Source of the DNA: Russula earlei
Taxonomy: Eukaryota > Basidiomycota > Agaricomycetes > Russulales > Russulaceae
NCBI GenBank assembly: GCA_025769875.1
Contig: JAGFNK010000397.1
Span: forward strand, 1 to 49,255
Direction: 5' to 3'
DNA length: 49,255 bases
Translations under genes and position numbers: made by a program
Notes under the pieces: model-generated
Seen by the model: only the letters and a program-made list of their open reading frames with translations
The model's database searches: none
Told to the model about the DNA's origin: nothing
In this document: piece after piece, positions 20,644 to 30,401 of the stretch
Position numbering within the stretch: position 1 is the stretch's first letter
How the letters are laid out: each line of letters begins with the position of its first letter

Positions 20644-20755
20644 TGCATATTTGTGTGTAATTGCACATGTGTAAGCCCTTTGTCAGTACCTTCTTTTCAC
20701 CTTCACTTCGGCGTCACCCCACACTTTATTTTCCTGATCCTGATCATCACCTCCC

Positions 20756-22001
20756 ATGCAGACCCGCTCGTCAAGAAGCTCTGATTCGTCTGCAGAAGAA
20801 ACCCGAGCAGATATCAAGGCAAGATGGACGACTGAGGAGGAAGCCGAGTTCTTAAACTTCCTCTTGGAGCACAAGGACCAAATGACATCCAACGCTATGT
20901 TCAAGGATCAAGTCTTCAATGAGGCGGCCAGTCAAATTAGGTCCCTTTGTAAGAAGGGTGGCTTCAAAACTCTGAGCTCGTGCAAGACGAAGTGGCAAAG
21001 GGTACGTGTTTCCTCTTTTGACTACACCTCAACACTGACACCGTTCAACTAGATGAAGACCGACTGGGACACCATTTCAGCGATCAAAAATAAGTCTGGC
21101 ATGGCTTGGGATGATGTGACAGGAATGGACATATCAGCAGAAAATCAAAATCAGGCAGTGTATGATGAGCTGGTTGCAGTGCGTCTGTAACTCCTGATTT
21201 GTCGACAATATCTTACTTTAGTAGGACAAACCAGCGGTCAAGAAGTTCCACCACAAGGGCTGGCCACATTGCGAGGCCATGGAATCTCTTGTAGGAACAA
21301 AAACCAAAGGCAAACACGCATACCGGGCTTTGCAGCCAACACCTTGTGCTGAGCATGCTCCATCCCAGCCAACACCTCGTGCTGAGCATGCTCCATCCCA
21401 GCCACCTACTCCTGCTCACCTGACCCCCGATTTGTCTCAAGTCGGCGGCAGCAGGAGGGCATTGACTTCACCATCAAATACCTCATTCGACTTCGTAACC
21501 AACAAGCGTAAATCACCTCGCATTGACGATATCCTGATGACCGAAACATCTTCAGCTAAAAAACAGAGGGGTGACACCGTGGCGTCTGCTGTCATGGGTG
21601 TTACAGCGGTCATGAACAGAGTTGTTGATGTCTTCGACTCAACTGTCCATTCTCTTGGTTTCTCCCCGCCCATGCCTGAATTCGCACCCGCACCCACACT
21701 CGCACCTGCACCCGCACCTGCACCTGCACCCGCACTCGCAGGTGATACTGTACCTGGATTTTTGGCACTTCCCGAGTATGCACGCCAGACACTGGCAGTC
21801 CAACACCTTGCCAGTGATATCAAGGATATCACAAATGGTTGTTGGTTGCCAACTGATGATATTGTCCCAGCATTATCCCTGTTTGCCAATTGCGGCATCG
21901 GAGAGGTGGATGGCTACCTCGCGCTCATATCCGTGGAGTCATCACGTGAGTTTGCACGTGGATACATATGTAATCTGGTGGAGAAAGTGAAGCGAGCATA
22001 A
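20756..22001 (+). CDS. Harbinger accessory protein (Myb/SANT-like)
   Basis: Three exons, 20756-21001, 21053-21178 and 21225-22001, join in frame to 382 residues. Introns of 51 and 46 nt have GTACGT..CTAG and GTGCGT..GTAG ends. Residues about 20-100 form a Myb/SANT-like helix-turn-helix (RWTTEEEAEFLNFLLEHK, FNEAASQI, CKTKWQRMKTDWDTI), the domain that lets PIF/Harbinger accessory proteins recruit transposase to subterminal sites. The middle has an 11-residue tandem duplication (PTPCAEHAPSQ and PTPRAEHAPSQ), a basic patch (NKRKSPR) and an Ala-Pro repeat. The C-terminal 80 residues are helical and conserved-looking. The start is the first ATG, 113 bp inside the left TIR boundary. No lesions were seen. 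Confidence 0.88.
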
Positions 22002-22145
22002 GCGATGATTTGTGTTGTTGTGTCATGTATGTGTATCCAAATAAATATTTCACATATTGTGAAATTACATGTGATGTGCCAAAAAAAAATTTCTGTCAAA
22101 AAGTTGCACGCTTTGTCCCCGTTGTTGTCCCCTCCCTCGCTCAAG

Positions 22146-23507
22146 ATGCCTGATAACCCTCATCAGCAATGGGTACAATGGCGACACCAACGGCACCAAC
22201 GGCTCTATGTCATGTTAAATATGTCAACTGTTCTCCTACTTTGCTGCCAAGCATTACTTGAGCTCCTTGAACCCCTCTATCGTCCTCCTATCCCATATCA
22301 CACATCTTCATACACTGGGGCTAAGTGGGTTGAGGACCTACTCACTGGCCATCCAGAGCGCATTCGGACTGAGCTTGGGGTGCATAAAAAAGTATTTATC
22401 ATCCTCCAGCGGATCCTCCAACGACTTGGTATCTCATCATCACGACACGTCCAAGTCAAAGAACAAATTGCTATCCTCCTTTATACAGCTGTCACAGGGC
22501 TGCCATCGACACATGTCGGAGAGCATTTTCAGCGGTCACCCCGCACCATTTCAAAGTAAGTATCTCTCAGGTTTCTTTCAGATGTCGTCTGATGGATAGC
22601 TAGGTATTTTAAAAAAATTCTAGGCGTTCTCTCGAGCCCTCCCTTCTACACCACATTTGTGCGCCTTCCCAATGCCGATTCACCCCCTCACCCCTTCATC
22701 CAAAGCAACCCCAAATTCTTTCCATTTCTCAAGGACGCGCTGGGTGCTATTGATGGTACACATATTGACTGTTTTGCCACTGCTGCAGAGCGTGATGCGG
22801 CAAGGAACCGCAAAGGAGGTCTCACGCAGAACTGCCTCGTGGGATGCTCATTTGACCTCCGCTTCACCTACCTGCTGACTGGTTGGGAGGGTTCCACTGC
22901 TGACGCGACACTTTTTCACGCAGCACATCATTCTGATCTTCGTGTCCCAAGGGGGAAGTATTATCTTGGTGATGCGGGTTTTGCCTCGTCAGATGTACTT
23001 CTCACCCCTTATCGAGGCGTGCGGTACCATCTAGCTGAATGGGGCCATGCTCACACAAGGTGAGTCTTTGTTGTCTTACTTTCAAGTTGTCTTACTGATG
23101 TTTGTCCTAGGCCACGCACACCCAAGGAACTGTTCAATTTGCGTCATGCCCAAGCTCGCAATGTCATTGAACACATTTTTGGAATTCTCAAGCGGCGTTT
23201 CAAGATTCTCTCACAACCCCGCGAGTATGACATGGGAGTTCAAGCACGCATCCCATGTGCGCTCGCAGCACTTCACAATCTTATTCGCGCATATGACTCT
23301 AGGGAGATTGGCACCTTTGACGACCAAGTGGCTGACCTCCAGATGGACGCACAAGAAGAGGAAGTGCTGGCTGGTGAACTTGGAACAGGCCCTGTGACGC
23401 AGTGTGAGAGGGAGCGAGCAAATATCAGGCGAGATAAAATTGCTGATGACATGTGGGAGCAGTATCAGAGAATTCAGAGGGACTGCGCAGAACGTGTTAT
23501 TGAATAG
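22146..23507 (+). CDS. Harbinger DDE transposase (DDE_Tnp_4 type)
   Basis: Exon 1 (22146-22555) encodes the helical N-terminus and a helix-turn-helix-like region (VKEQIAILLYTAVTGLPSTHVGEHFQRSPRTIS). The core exon (about 22624-23059) and exon 3 (23111-23507, intron GTGAGT..CTAG) carry the DDE triad: Asp in AIDGTHID (22752-22754), Asp in YLGDAGFA (22971-22973) and Glu in NVIEHIFG (23169-23171), then KRRFKIL. All catalytic residues are present. Oddity: joining donor GTAAGT at 22556 to the obvious TAG acceptor at 22623 puts the core one base out of frame. An acceptor ending at 22636 keeps frame but drops VLSS. So there is either unusual splicing or one indel. Confidence 0.85.
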
Positions 23508-23651
23508 TATTTTTTTCAAAAAAAGATTTTCCATTTCCTCTTCAAAAATCTCTCGCTCTGCGTGCATGGATCCTGGGCCCTACAGTATGCCTCGGCAACA
23601 TTCAGCGGACACAAGCAGACTGAGTCAGTTCCCAGTCACGGCTGCAATCAC

Positions 23652-23846
23652 AATACGCGAATATGCAAATCACAAGCGAATATGCAAATCACAAGTGAAT
23701 AAAAACTCATATTAAAAAAAAACCTATTAGTTTATCATATATGCGATGTCACTTATATCACACTGGTCACACCAGTCACTCCCAGAAAATCCCGAAATTC
23801 AAGTTCAAGTTCAAAGTTCAAGAATTCTCGGTTGGTATCATGGGCC
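23652..23846 (-). repeat. Harbinger right TIR
   Basis: This 195-bp inverse copy of the left TIR ends GGTATCATGGGCC next to the TTA duplication. One repeat unit reads AAGTGAAT where the left has the complement of AAGCGAAT, a CpG change. Confidence 0.93.
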
Positions 23847-24079
23847 TTAGTGATCAGCAGTACGTGTCTTGACACCAATAAGTAGGGCTTGCTGTATGTT
23901 GATTGTGCCTAGAATCAATCACACAACAATGGACATGCAATATTGTGGACACCTCTGCCCACCTCTTTTGGCCATGTGAATAGGGTGGCACCATAGGGCC
24001 CCTCTTTCCTCTAATATGGAAGGGTCCTTCAAGGGCCCTCTCTGGGAAATGGTTCATCACAATTGTTGAATTCTTGGGA

Positions 24080-24211
24080 GGGGGGGTTTCAAAGTAGTAC
24101 TTATTTGTTACTTATTACATTTACTTATTGCTGATCTGGCAGTAAAACACCAATAAGTGACAAATGAGTAACAAAAAAAGTGGCCAAGAAGTGGCTACTT
24201 TGAATGCCCCC
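24080..24211. mobile_element. possible MITE (132 bp)
   Basis: The ends are imperfect inverted repeats: GGGGGG then TTTCAAAGTAG..ACTT on the left, AAGTGG..CTACTTTGAATGCCCCC on the right. The interior is also folded (ACTTATTTGTTACTTATT against AATAAGTGACAAATGAGTAA). It has no coding capacity, and no clear TSD was found, so the call is tentative. Confidence 0.35.
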
Positions 24212-24481
24212 AATAAGCATGTTAAGTCAGCTAAGTTTTTTCCAGATTCTTCTGATGGAATGGCATGGAGCTCTTGTTCCAAATGCTCATGATCATGAGT
24301 GGACAAAGACTGTGATTTGAGAGACTATGGACTAGGAGGCAGGAGATTTGACTTGAAGTCTACATGTTGGATGGTCAAACACCTTTTATAGACTAGGCAG
24401 TACTACATTCTCTTCGTGTGCTAATTATCTCTTTCGCTGGCACTTTGCTGGCTCTATATTCTCTCGCTTTCAAGCTCTGAT
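24212..24481. other. non-coding spacer, no feature recognised
   Basis: About 270 bp of mixed sequence lie between the possible MITE and the 3' end of the secreted-protein gene. I see no coding frame, repeat copy or terminator-like structure beyond ordinary T-rich stretches. Confidence 0.5.
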
Positions 24482-24974
24482 TCATCCAGCGCGTTGGTTG
24501 TACTTGGCTAGATATTTCCCTGAATACGCCTTAGCCGCATCCGCTGACACCAACGCTATAATACCAGCGTGGGTTGGCGTCTCGTTGTAGACCTTCTCCG
24601 CCTCCTCCTGCTTCTTGCTCACGAATTCGTGATGCGTTTCAAATTTCTTTCGAAGCCTAGCAGCAGCAGCATCCTGCCCCAGAGTTTGGCCCTCAATTGG
24701 GGCCAAAGCTAAAGCCGAATGCAGCATACGGTTCTGCTCGGCCACCTGTCGAGTTATTGATTTCATCTGAGTTTTTAAAGCCGTCTTCCTTTTGTTTTTG
24801 TCAGAGTTTCCAAATCCTAAGAACCTCCACCTCTTATCAAAATGAATTCTGCGAGGTAACTTCAATTTCAGGGGAGAAAGAGCTGAAGAGGTTGGCGTAC
24901 GCTGAAGCATGCGCGAACAATGGAGCGATGCCAACGGCAAGGCAGAATACGGCTAGAACGTGTGAGGTTCGCAT
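24482..24974 (-). CDS. small secreted protein, spliced, 146 aa
   Basis: Exon 1 is 24974-24901 and exon 2 is 24848-24482 (minus). The 52-nt intron (24849-24900) has GTACGC and CGCAG ends and an internal CTGA branch-like site. Splicing joins two otherwise separate frames exactly: 74 + 367 nt, 146 codons plus stop. Residues 1-25 are a textbook signal peptide (MRTSHVLAVFCLAVGIAP, then AHASA as cleavage site). The mature part of about 121 residues has no Cys, is Lys/Ala/Gln-rich and strongly helical, with coiled-coil-like stretches (KTQMKSITRQVAEQNR; KKQEEAEKVYNETP). Unlike everything around it, it has no lesion. Family not recognised; a secreted host protein or effector-like protein is inference. 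Confidence 0.7.
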
Positions 24975-25117
24975 TATGAATGGGAATGTAGATCGTTGAA
25001 TGGAAGCTGTCAAAGTTTGAATAAAGCAGTGGCGTAGAACTTTAGAACAGTTATCGGGAACCAGTCCGGATAGTGTGTAATGATCGGGAATGAAGAATTC
25101 ATAATTGCAAGCATTGG

Positions 25118-25124
25118 CTTTATA
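25118..25124 (-). promoter_or_regulatory. TATA box upstream of the secreted-protein gene
   Basis: TATAAAG on the minus strand lies 144 nt before the ATG at 24974, which would give a 5' UTR of about 110 nt. The interval has no upstream coding signal. Confidence 0.4.
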
Positions 25125-25510
25125 CTGGCTGGCCAACTCCGATGGGAACGGATCACCACCATTAATCATGGCACATGCATATCAACTCAGTCCTGCACAT
25201 CAGGTACTTGATGTATTATTTCCTAGGTGTTGTGATAGCAGCTGAGCCAAGCCAGGGGTTAAGTCCTAGTGGTAAATTGACTTATTGTCATAATTTAGAT
25301 ATATTGTCGAGATTGATAACGAGGTCGGTATGATGCATTCGGATGCATTCGGACCTTCGTTCGGCCAGAATCGAGACCCAAATTTGGGGGGGGTGGGGTT
25401 GATGCTAACTTTCAAAAGAAATTTGAAAGCCATCACCAATTCCTGCAAGAACGAGGAGCTGGAGAAGCTCCACAGCAAGAAGTCAACCGACGCTAGTGCT
25501 ACAACGTTGG
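25125..25510. other. non-coding region, nothing certain
   Basis: Contains a G-run (GGGGGGGTGGGG near 25387) and a duplicated TGCATTCGGA. Frames here are short, and no element ends were recognised. Confidence 0.4.
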
Positions 25511-25655
25511 CTTTTGTACCTCTCACACCTGCCTGCAAAAGCCAAGAAGCCAAACAACTGCGCGCGAGGTGCTTGCTCCCCGTCTGTTCTTCTCTGTCCG
25601 TACCCGCCCTCGGATCAAGCCCACTGAACTCCGTGTGCCCCGACCTGGCGCGCTT
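25511..25655 (+). repeat. repeat E, CpG-rich copy
   Basis: About 140 bp starting CTTTTGTACCTCTCACACC recur at 35022-35162. This copy keeps its CpGs (CTGCGCGCGAGG, GTACCCGCCCTCGG, TGGCGCGCT), where the other has TG or CA. The parent element is unknown. Confidence 0.8.
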
Positions 25656-26312
25656 CCAACTGGCTGCCCCAGTCAGGCGGTGATCCGAGTTGACCTGACC
25701 CCCCCCTGTTTCCATTGAACTTCCTCGCCCCAGTTGTTTCGGGCAACCCGTCCTACGAGCAAGCACACCATCTGCACTGGCGAATCACGCGAAACGGCGT
25801 CGAGCCCTCCCGTGGTCCCATTGTTCAGTCCACTCGCTGCATTTCATCATTATATCACACCTTCCTTCTCTCTCATCGTCCCCGCGTCCTTCTTCCTCCC
25901 GCTAGTAGTATCCTCACTCCCTACTTTCACCCCTCACTTCCTCCCTCTTGCCCGTCGCGCACGCCAACATCCCGCCAACACGACACACCCTCGCCACATT
26001 TCGATCACACTAGCGAGCCTGGGGCCCAGTCCAGCTCAGTCCATTCAACCCTAAGCCCAGGGTTCCAGCCCTCGCGTCCCGTACGATCAGAATCGCGGCC
26101 AGTCGCCCTCATCACCCATCTCGCCCCTCCATTCCAGGACCCTTCGCCCTCATTCCCAGCATCATCAGCGCCGACACACCCACTCATCGCTCATCACTGT
26201 CCTGTCCGTCCATCTTCTCCCCCACACCCGCAGTCACAGACGCGTCAGTTGCGCCCTCTCTCGGCTCCACGTCCAGCCCTCCGTCCTTCGTCGCAGCATC
26301 AATCCCTCCATC

Positions 26313-27452
26313 ATGCCGATTCCCAACCGGTACTATGACCGGGATCTCGAAGGCTTTGTGGCCGCCTCATCACGACGTCGCATGCGCGACCGGGCAGATG
26401 TCCTTCAGTATCACGGCAGTTTCAGAGCTTTATGCGGACCCCTTGTACGTTTACGCCGCCTATCCCATGAAGATTGCGACGAGCTGTTCTGGCTCGGACT
26501 CCACCCGGACGACCGCAAGACGATTTCACGACGACTCGACCCCTGGCGCATGGACGAGCGACGAAGAATCTATATCGACTTCTGAGAGGTATTCGACACC
26601 GCTGTCGACATTTTCTCTCAAGACCCTCGCGATATCCAGTGGGAACGCCAACTCGGCTCTCTCGACGACGACGAAGACGATTACACCTTCCCTACGCCCA
26701 TGCCCGCTCCAGCTTCCGTCCCTACGTCGTGCACCATCGCCTCCGCCTCACCTGCCTTGTCCGTCGTCCCTGCCGTTTCCCGTCCAGCGTCGCCCGTGAT
26801 CGCCTTCACGTCTCCCGCTCCCGTCGTCCCTGCGGTTCCCGCGCCTCCAACCCTGTCTATCGTCGCCTCACCCTCGAGTGCCTCCGCTCCTCCAGTCGCC
26901 ATCGCCATCGCCCCACCTGCCCTGCCTGTTGCCATCGCTCCAGTTTCGTCCACCGCCGTCTCGCACCCAGTGCCTTCCGTTGCCGCATCTGCCCAAGCTC
27001 CAGCCCTGCCTGCCTCGCCCACCGTCCCTCCTCCTCCTTCCATTGTCATTCCAGTCTCGTCCACCGTCGTATCCCCAGCATCGCCAGCCGCCGCCGCGCT
27101 GTTAGCCCCACCAGCAGCAGCCGCCTCAGCCTCGTCTGCCACCCCGGCCTTCGTCTCGTCCGCCGCCGTGCCCTCACTCGTCTCCTCTACGCCCGCGTCA
27201 GCCACAGCCTCCGCGCCCCCAGTCTCAGCCTCAGCATTGTCAACCGCCTCTACGCCGCCCGTCGCCGCCCCAGTCGTCGTCTCGCGCACCGCCGCACCCG
27301 TAGCCTCAGCCTCGCCCACCGACGTCTTAGCGCTGCCCGCTGCCTCAAGCCCAGCTCAGTCGGCCGTCGCCACCACGCCCTCAGCCTCGTCCACCGCCGT
27401 TCCGGGCCTAGTCCCAGCCACCGCTCTGCTTTCTGACCACGCCGCCCTCTGA
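26313..27452 (+). pseudogene. retrotransposon gag-like protein with Ala/Pro/Ser tail
   Basis: The frame begins with MPIPNRYYDRDLEGF and continues through a Gag-like helical domain (YHGSFRALCGPL.RLRRLSHEDCDELFWLGLHPDDRKTISRRL, then IYIDF*EVFDTAVDIFSQD). This pattern (aromatic, FW.G, DR..I..RL, VFD.A..IF) is the retroelement capsid type common in basidiomycetes. One TGA (26583-26585), consistent with CGA, is the only break. A tail of about 250 residues of Ala/Pro/Ser/Val follows. The DNA is CpG-rich, unlike its surroundings. No pol follows; the same tail recurs at 48311-49255. A long minus-strand frame here is a composition artefact. Confidence 0.6.
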
Positions 27453-28135
27453 CTTCCGTCTCTAGCCGTTACGCCGCCTCGCACAGCCGAAAAAGAACGC
27501 ACAGATAACTGGAAAACGAAGAGCACGCCGCCGCTTCAGAGAAGCATATGCCACAACGCAACCCCGCAGGAAGATCAGACGCCGCCGTCACGCCGTCACC
27601 GCAGGAGAAGCCCCCGCCGACGACAACATCGCGCCGCACGCCGCCTCCCACATCGCTTCTCCGTCCGTTCACGCGCTCTTGCCCACGTCTGCTGCCGCCA
27701 CCTGCAGTGGAGAAGACCCCACTACCGCCGCCGCAAGACGACAAACGCCACCCCCGCGCAAGCCGCCCCACGCATCGTCCACCTCCACGTCCGCCGCCAT
27801 CTCGCCACCGTCCTCACCCTCTTCTCCGTCGCCTTCGTCTCCCACGACCCTCACCCTCCGGCGCCGCCACCCTCTCTCACCACCGCCCTCGCCCTTGCCG
27901 CCATCGTCTCTGCATCGACAGCAATAGCACGGCCGACGCTTGGCAGCACCACGAGGTGCGACACATTTGACACGCCGCAAGCACACCAGCTCCCTGCTTC
28001 ACCACACCGCGCCCGCGTTCAACACGCGACGACTCGCCATCCCCCTTCTGCGACGACACCACAAGACCGCGCGCACCAGGCCGAAGACTCACTCAAGAAG
28101 GTTTGACTGGGGATGGTCAAATTTTAAGCCCCTGG
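27453..28135. other. CpG-rich low-complexity region
   Basis: This is compositional continuation of the gag-like tail (CCGCC/GTCGCC-type repeats). Several frames are open on both strands owing to GC richness. I find no domain and do not call a gene. It ends near 28100, where AT content rises at the Copia LTR remnant. Confidence 0.5.
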
Positions 28136-28292
28136 GAGGTGTAAGGTATGTGATCCGGCTGAGCACAGAATCATGTGACTTGTCCTTGCCCCCATGCACG
28201 TAGGGCATTAACCCTATATACATACATTTGGAATGTGTATCTATCTATGGTTATGGTGTTGAACTACCGAACTCTAATATTCCCCCTCAACA
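28136..28292 (-). repeat. partial Copia 3' LTR
   Basis: It begins (minus) TGTTGAGGGGGAATATTAG right after the RNase H stop and a CACCAAAAGGG purine-rich stretch. It includes ACCATAACCATAGATAG and a TATATAGGG block. Its 3' end could not be placed because no second copy is in the window. Confidence 0.5.
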
Positions 28293-28315
28293 CCAACACC
28301 CTTTTGGTGCCGCCC

Positions 28316-30105
28316 TCAATGGTCAATGCTGTGGAGCCCAAGTAGAAGACATAGTCTGGTAAAGTCGGGACGAGTGAGCGGTTTGGTAAAGATATCAGCA
28401 ATGTTGTCTTTTGTGTGTACTCTTGTAATTGACACCTCATTCACAAGGACTTGTTCCCTAACATAGTGGTACTTGATCTGGATGTGTTTTAAGTGTGAGT
28501 GTCATGACTTACCCCCTTATTGGTTCATCTCTAACCCATGTCAATTATTGATCTCTTCTGTCACCCTCATCCCCTTGGTTACCATTTCATCCCTTGATAT
28601 TGATTGACAGCTGTCACTTTACCTTCTTGTGTTTCACCTTACCAATTGATCCCCTTTGCTATTGGCTCACCTTTTATCTATTGTCCCACATATAGTACTG
28701 TACAGCCTCGCTACATACAGTATTTAAGCACCTGTAGAAGTGGGGGAATGCCCCAAGCTTAGCTTTGTCCCATTTCCTGTCACATCCCCTTGTCCTGTAT
28801 CCACTCAAATCACAACTTGTTTGTGCTGGCTCATACCTTGCCTGACATCAACACACTAGGAGGAACCATTGTGTTCCTCTTACTCCTCTCTTGCTTCCTC
28901 ATCATCCTCTTCTTCTGTAAAACCAGGAGATTGACTCTGTCCGTGGATTGAGTCATTGTCTGACTCAGCCTTGAGACGCTAAACCCTTGATCCGGTCTCT
29001 TTGAAGCCGGCCCCACTGAACCCTTGAACCAAGTGACAGGGACTTGGCCCCACTGAACCCTGAGCTAACGCTCCAATGGCCGCGACACTATAACAGTGAG
29101 TGCCAGACTTGGTCTTCAGCAAGCTTTGACACTGCATCATTGTCGCAGAATATCGCTGTTGGATTAGGTTGCGTGAATTGGGTTTGAGAGAGAAGCTGTT
29201 GTAGGAAAATGGCCTTGTGAGTTGCACCATGTAGTGTGATGTATTCCACATAACATGAACTGTCAGCAACAGTTCGTTGTTTGTGAGATGACCATGATAT
29301 AACACCAGTTCCCAGTGTGAAGCAGTAACCGGCAGTGGACCAGCTGGTGTCAATGCAGTTCACAAAGTCTGAGTCTGAGTGCCCGAGAAGGGTAATGGGA
29401 TGCATCCCCCCTAGTCTGAGTGATAATGAATGTGACCCTTTGAGGTAGCAGAGGATGCATATGGCTGCAGACCAATGATCTTGGCTGTAGCAATCCATGA
29501 ATGATGCTAGTTACCCAATGGTGAAGGCAATGTCAGGGTGGGTGGTGTTAGCAAGGTAGATGAGGTTGCCAATGAGAGCAGGATATGGGGTGGTGTTTCA
29601 CCATGCTAGCATATCTGGCATGGCAGGAATAGTTTTGTCGTTGCACCAGAGTTGTAGGCTGGGTGTCATGGGAAGATCCACTGGATGGGCATCAGATTGT
29701 CTGAACTGTTGCATGATGCAGTTGATGAAGGATGATTGGCAGAGTGAAATCATCCTGCCAATGCGGTCACATCTCACGGATATGCCAAGGGCATATTTGA
29801 TCAGACCCACATCCAAAATTTCCCAATGTGATTGCAGCAGTGACTTGAATGAGTCATTCTCAGCCTCGGAGGAGGCAATGGAGACGATGTTGTCAATGTG
29901 GACAAGGAAGAGGATTGTACCCATTTGGGTGGTTTGAGAGTAGACACACCACTCACATGGGAGTCATCTGAAACCCCAATCCTCAGCAGCTTTGTTGAAT
30001 GTTTGGTTCCAAATTCTGCTGGCCTGCTTCATGCCATATATGCTTTTCATCAGCTTCATTACCCATCCTTCTTTTCTGGGTGTCTCAAAGCCAGCAGGTT
30101 GTTCC
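28316..30105 (-). pseudogene. Copia RT C-terminal half and RNase H
   Basis: The RT part (30105-29598) reads QPAGFETPRKEGW, KLMKSIYGMKQASR.WNQ, FLVHIDNIVSI (normally YVDD-type; here HIDN) and YALGISV. RNase H (29500-29101) has SDSDFVNCIDTSWSTAGYCF, ADSSCYVEY and FCDNDAVSKLAEDQVWHS. After solo LTR E it resumes HLKHIQIKYHYVREQV and TKDNIADIFTKPLTRPDF, with the stop at 28316-28318. The frames are fragmented. Excision of LTR E joins VWHS to HLKHI, as in typical Copia elements. Confidence 0.8.
28500..29095 (+). repeat. solo LTR E inside Copia RNase H
   Basis: It reads TGTCATGACTTACCCCC to GCGACACTATAACA, 596 bp, with exact TSD GTGAG (28495-28499 and 29096-29100). It contains a TATTTAAG promoter-like site near 28720 and a duplicated GGCCCCACTGAACCCT block near the 3' end. 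Its first eight bases match LTR B (TGTCATGA), suggesting a Ty3 relative. Confidence 0.88.
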
Positions 30106-30401
30106 TGTTGTGAAATGCAACCACAGATAGAGGGACCTCAGAGGAGGTGCTTAGTCATTGCCACCCTCTTGGGTCCAACTTGTGGGTTCAACACTATGTG
30201 ACCCAACCTGGGGACCTCAGAGGAGGGGGTTGACATGCGCTCACATGATTCCCTTATATCCTGGTGCAATTAAGAAAATGGCCAGACTGGGGATTGAACC
30301 CAGGACCTCCCAGATATATACCAGGTGCTCTAACCACTGAGCTACCTAGCCTTGGGTACAGTGAAGTGGATTAATCTATATGACAGATTGTATATCCAAC
30401 A
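30106..30401 (-). mobile_element. LTR-like mini-element containing a tRNA-like sequence
   Basis: This 296-bp insertion in the Copia RT has TGTTG..CAACA termini and an exact 5-bp TSD, GTTCC (30101-30105 and 30402-30406). Removal restores the Copia reading TMFMEQPAGFE. Termini and TSD length are those of LTR integration, not of a SINE or tRNA gene. On the minus strand it holds a complete tRNA-like cloverleaf (30280-30351), a T4 terminator, and two copies of a CCTCCTCTGAGGTCCC block downstream. No protein is encoded. Confidence 0.8.
30279..30351 (-). tRNA. tRNA-like sequence in an LTR-like element (probably not a functional tRNA)
   Basis: All four stems pair. The acceptor is GGCTAGG with TCTGGCC (two G-U), the D stem GCTC/GAGC, the anticodon stem CCTGG/CTGGG (two G-U), and the T stem CTGGG/CCCAG with loop TTCAATC. 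A-box TAGCTCAGTGG and B-box GGGTTCAATCC are canonical, and a TTTT terminator follows at 30278-30275. The anticodon loop reads TATATAT, so position 33 is A rather than the invariant U; the nominal anticodon is UAU. It may serve as an internal Pol III promoter for the mini-element. Confidence 0.65.

Larger units (their letters stand above)
20449..23846 (+). mobile_element. PIF/Harbinger DNA transposon, nearly intact
   Basis: This is a 3398-bp element with TSD TTA (20446-20448 and 23847-23849), the TWA target typical of PIF/Harbinger. TIRs are 195 bp each (20449-20643 and 23652-23846), starting GGCCCATGATACC, with one difference seen, a CpG transition. It encodes the two proteins expected: a Myb/SANT-like protein and a DDE transposase, both on plus. 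The high TIR identity and open frames indicate recent insertion. Confidence 0.95.
19646..23874 (+). repeat. solo LTR A4, carrying a PIF/Harbinger element
   Basis: It reads TGTTATGAACCAAGG to GTGTCTTGACA, with TSD CCAAT at 19641-19645 and 23875-23879. Without the Harbinger insertion it is 828 bp, matching LTR A3 (829 bp). The TATA block and AGACTGTCCA lie near 20150-20190. Confidence 0.93.
19524..24061 (-). repeat. remnant reverse LTR B, split by LTR A
   Basis: Segments 19524-19645 and 23880-24061 align to reverse LTR B (AATAACATG.TCTAGGGTC, then GGGCTTGCTGTATGTTGATTG, ending GGTTCATCACA). They are more diverged than the other LTR B copies. It is cut on the left by element A2 and interrupted by a solo LTR A with the TSD CCAAT. 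Confidence 0.75.

Noticed and set aside
26681..27319. Long minus-strand Ala/Gly/Glu-rich ORF opposite the gag-like tail
   Set aside because: Antisense shadow of a GCC/GTC-rich low-complexity stretch; no domain, and several other frames are equally open.
26474..27436. Arg/Ser/His-rich 320-codon plus-strand frame
   Set aside because: Out-of-frame reading of the gag-like ORF; composition follows from the GTCGCC-type repeats.
30279..30351. Functional host tRNA gene
   Set aside because: It lies inside a TG..CA insertion with its own TSD, and anticodon-loop position 33 is A, not U. Kept as a tRNA-like part of a mobile element.
30106..30401. Ordinary tRNA-derived SINE
   Set aside because: Ends are TGTTG..CAACA with a fixed 5-bp TSD and no A-rich or simple tail, and the tRNA part is about 50 bp from the end rather than at the 5' terminus.
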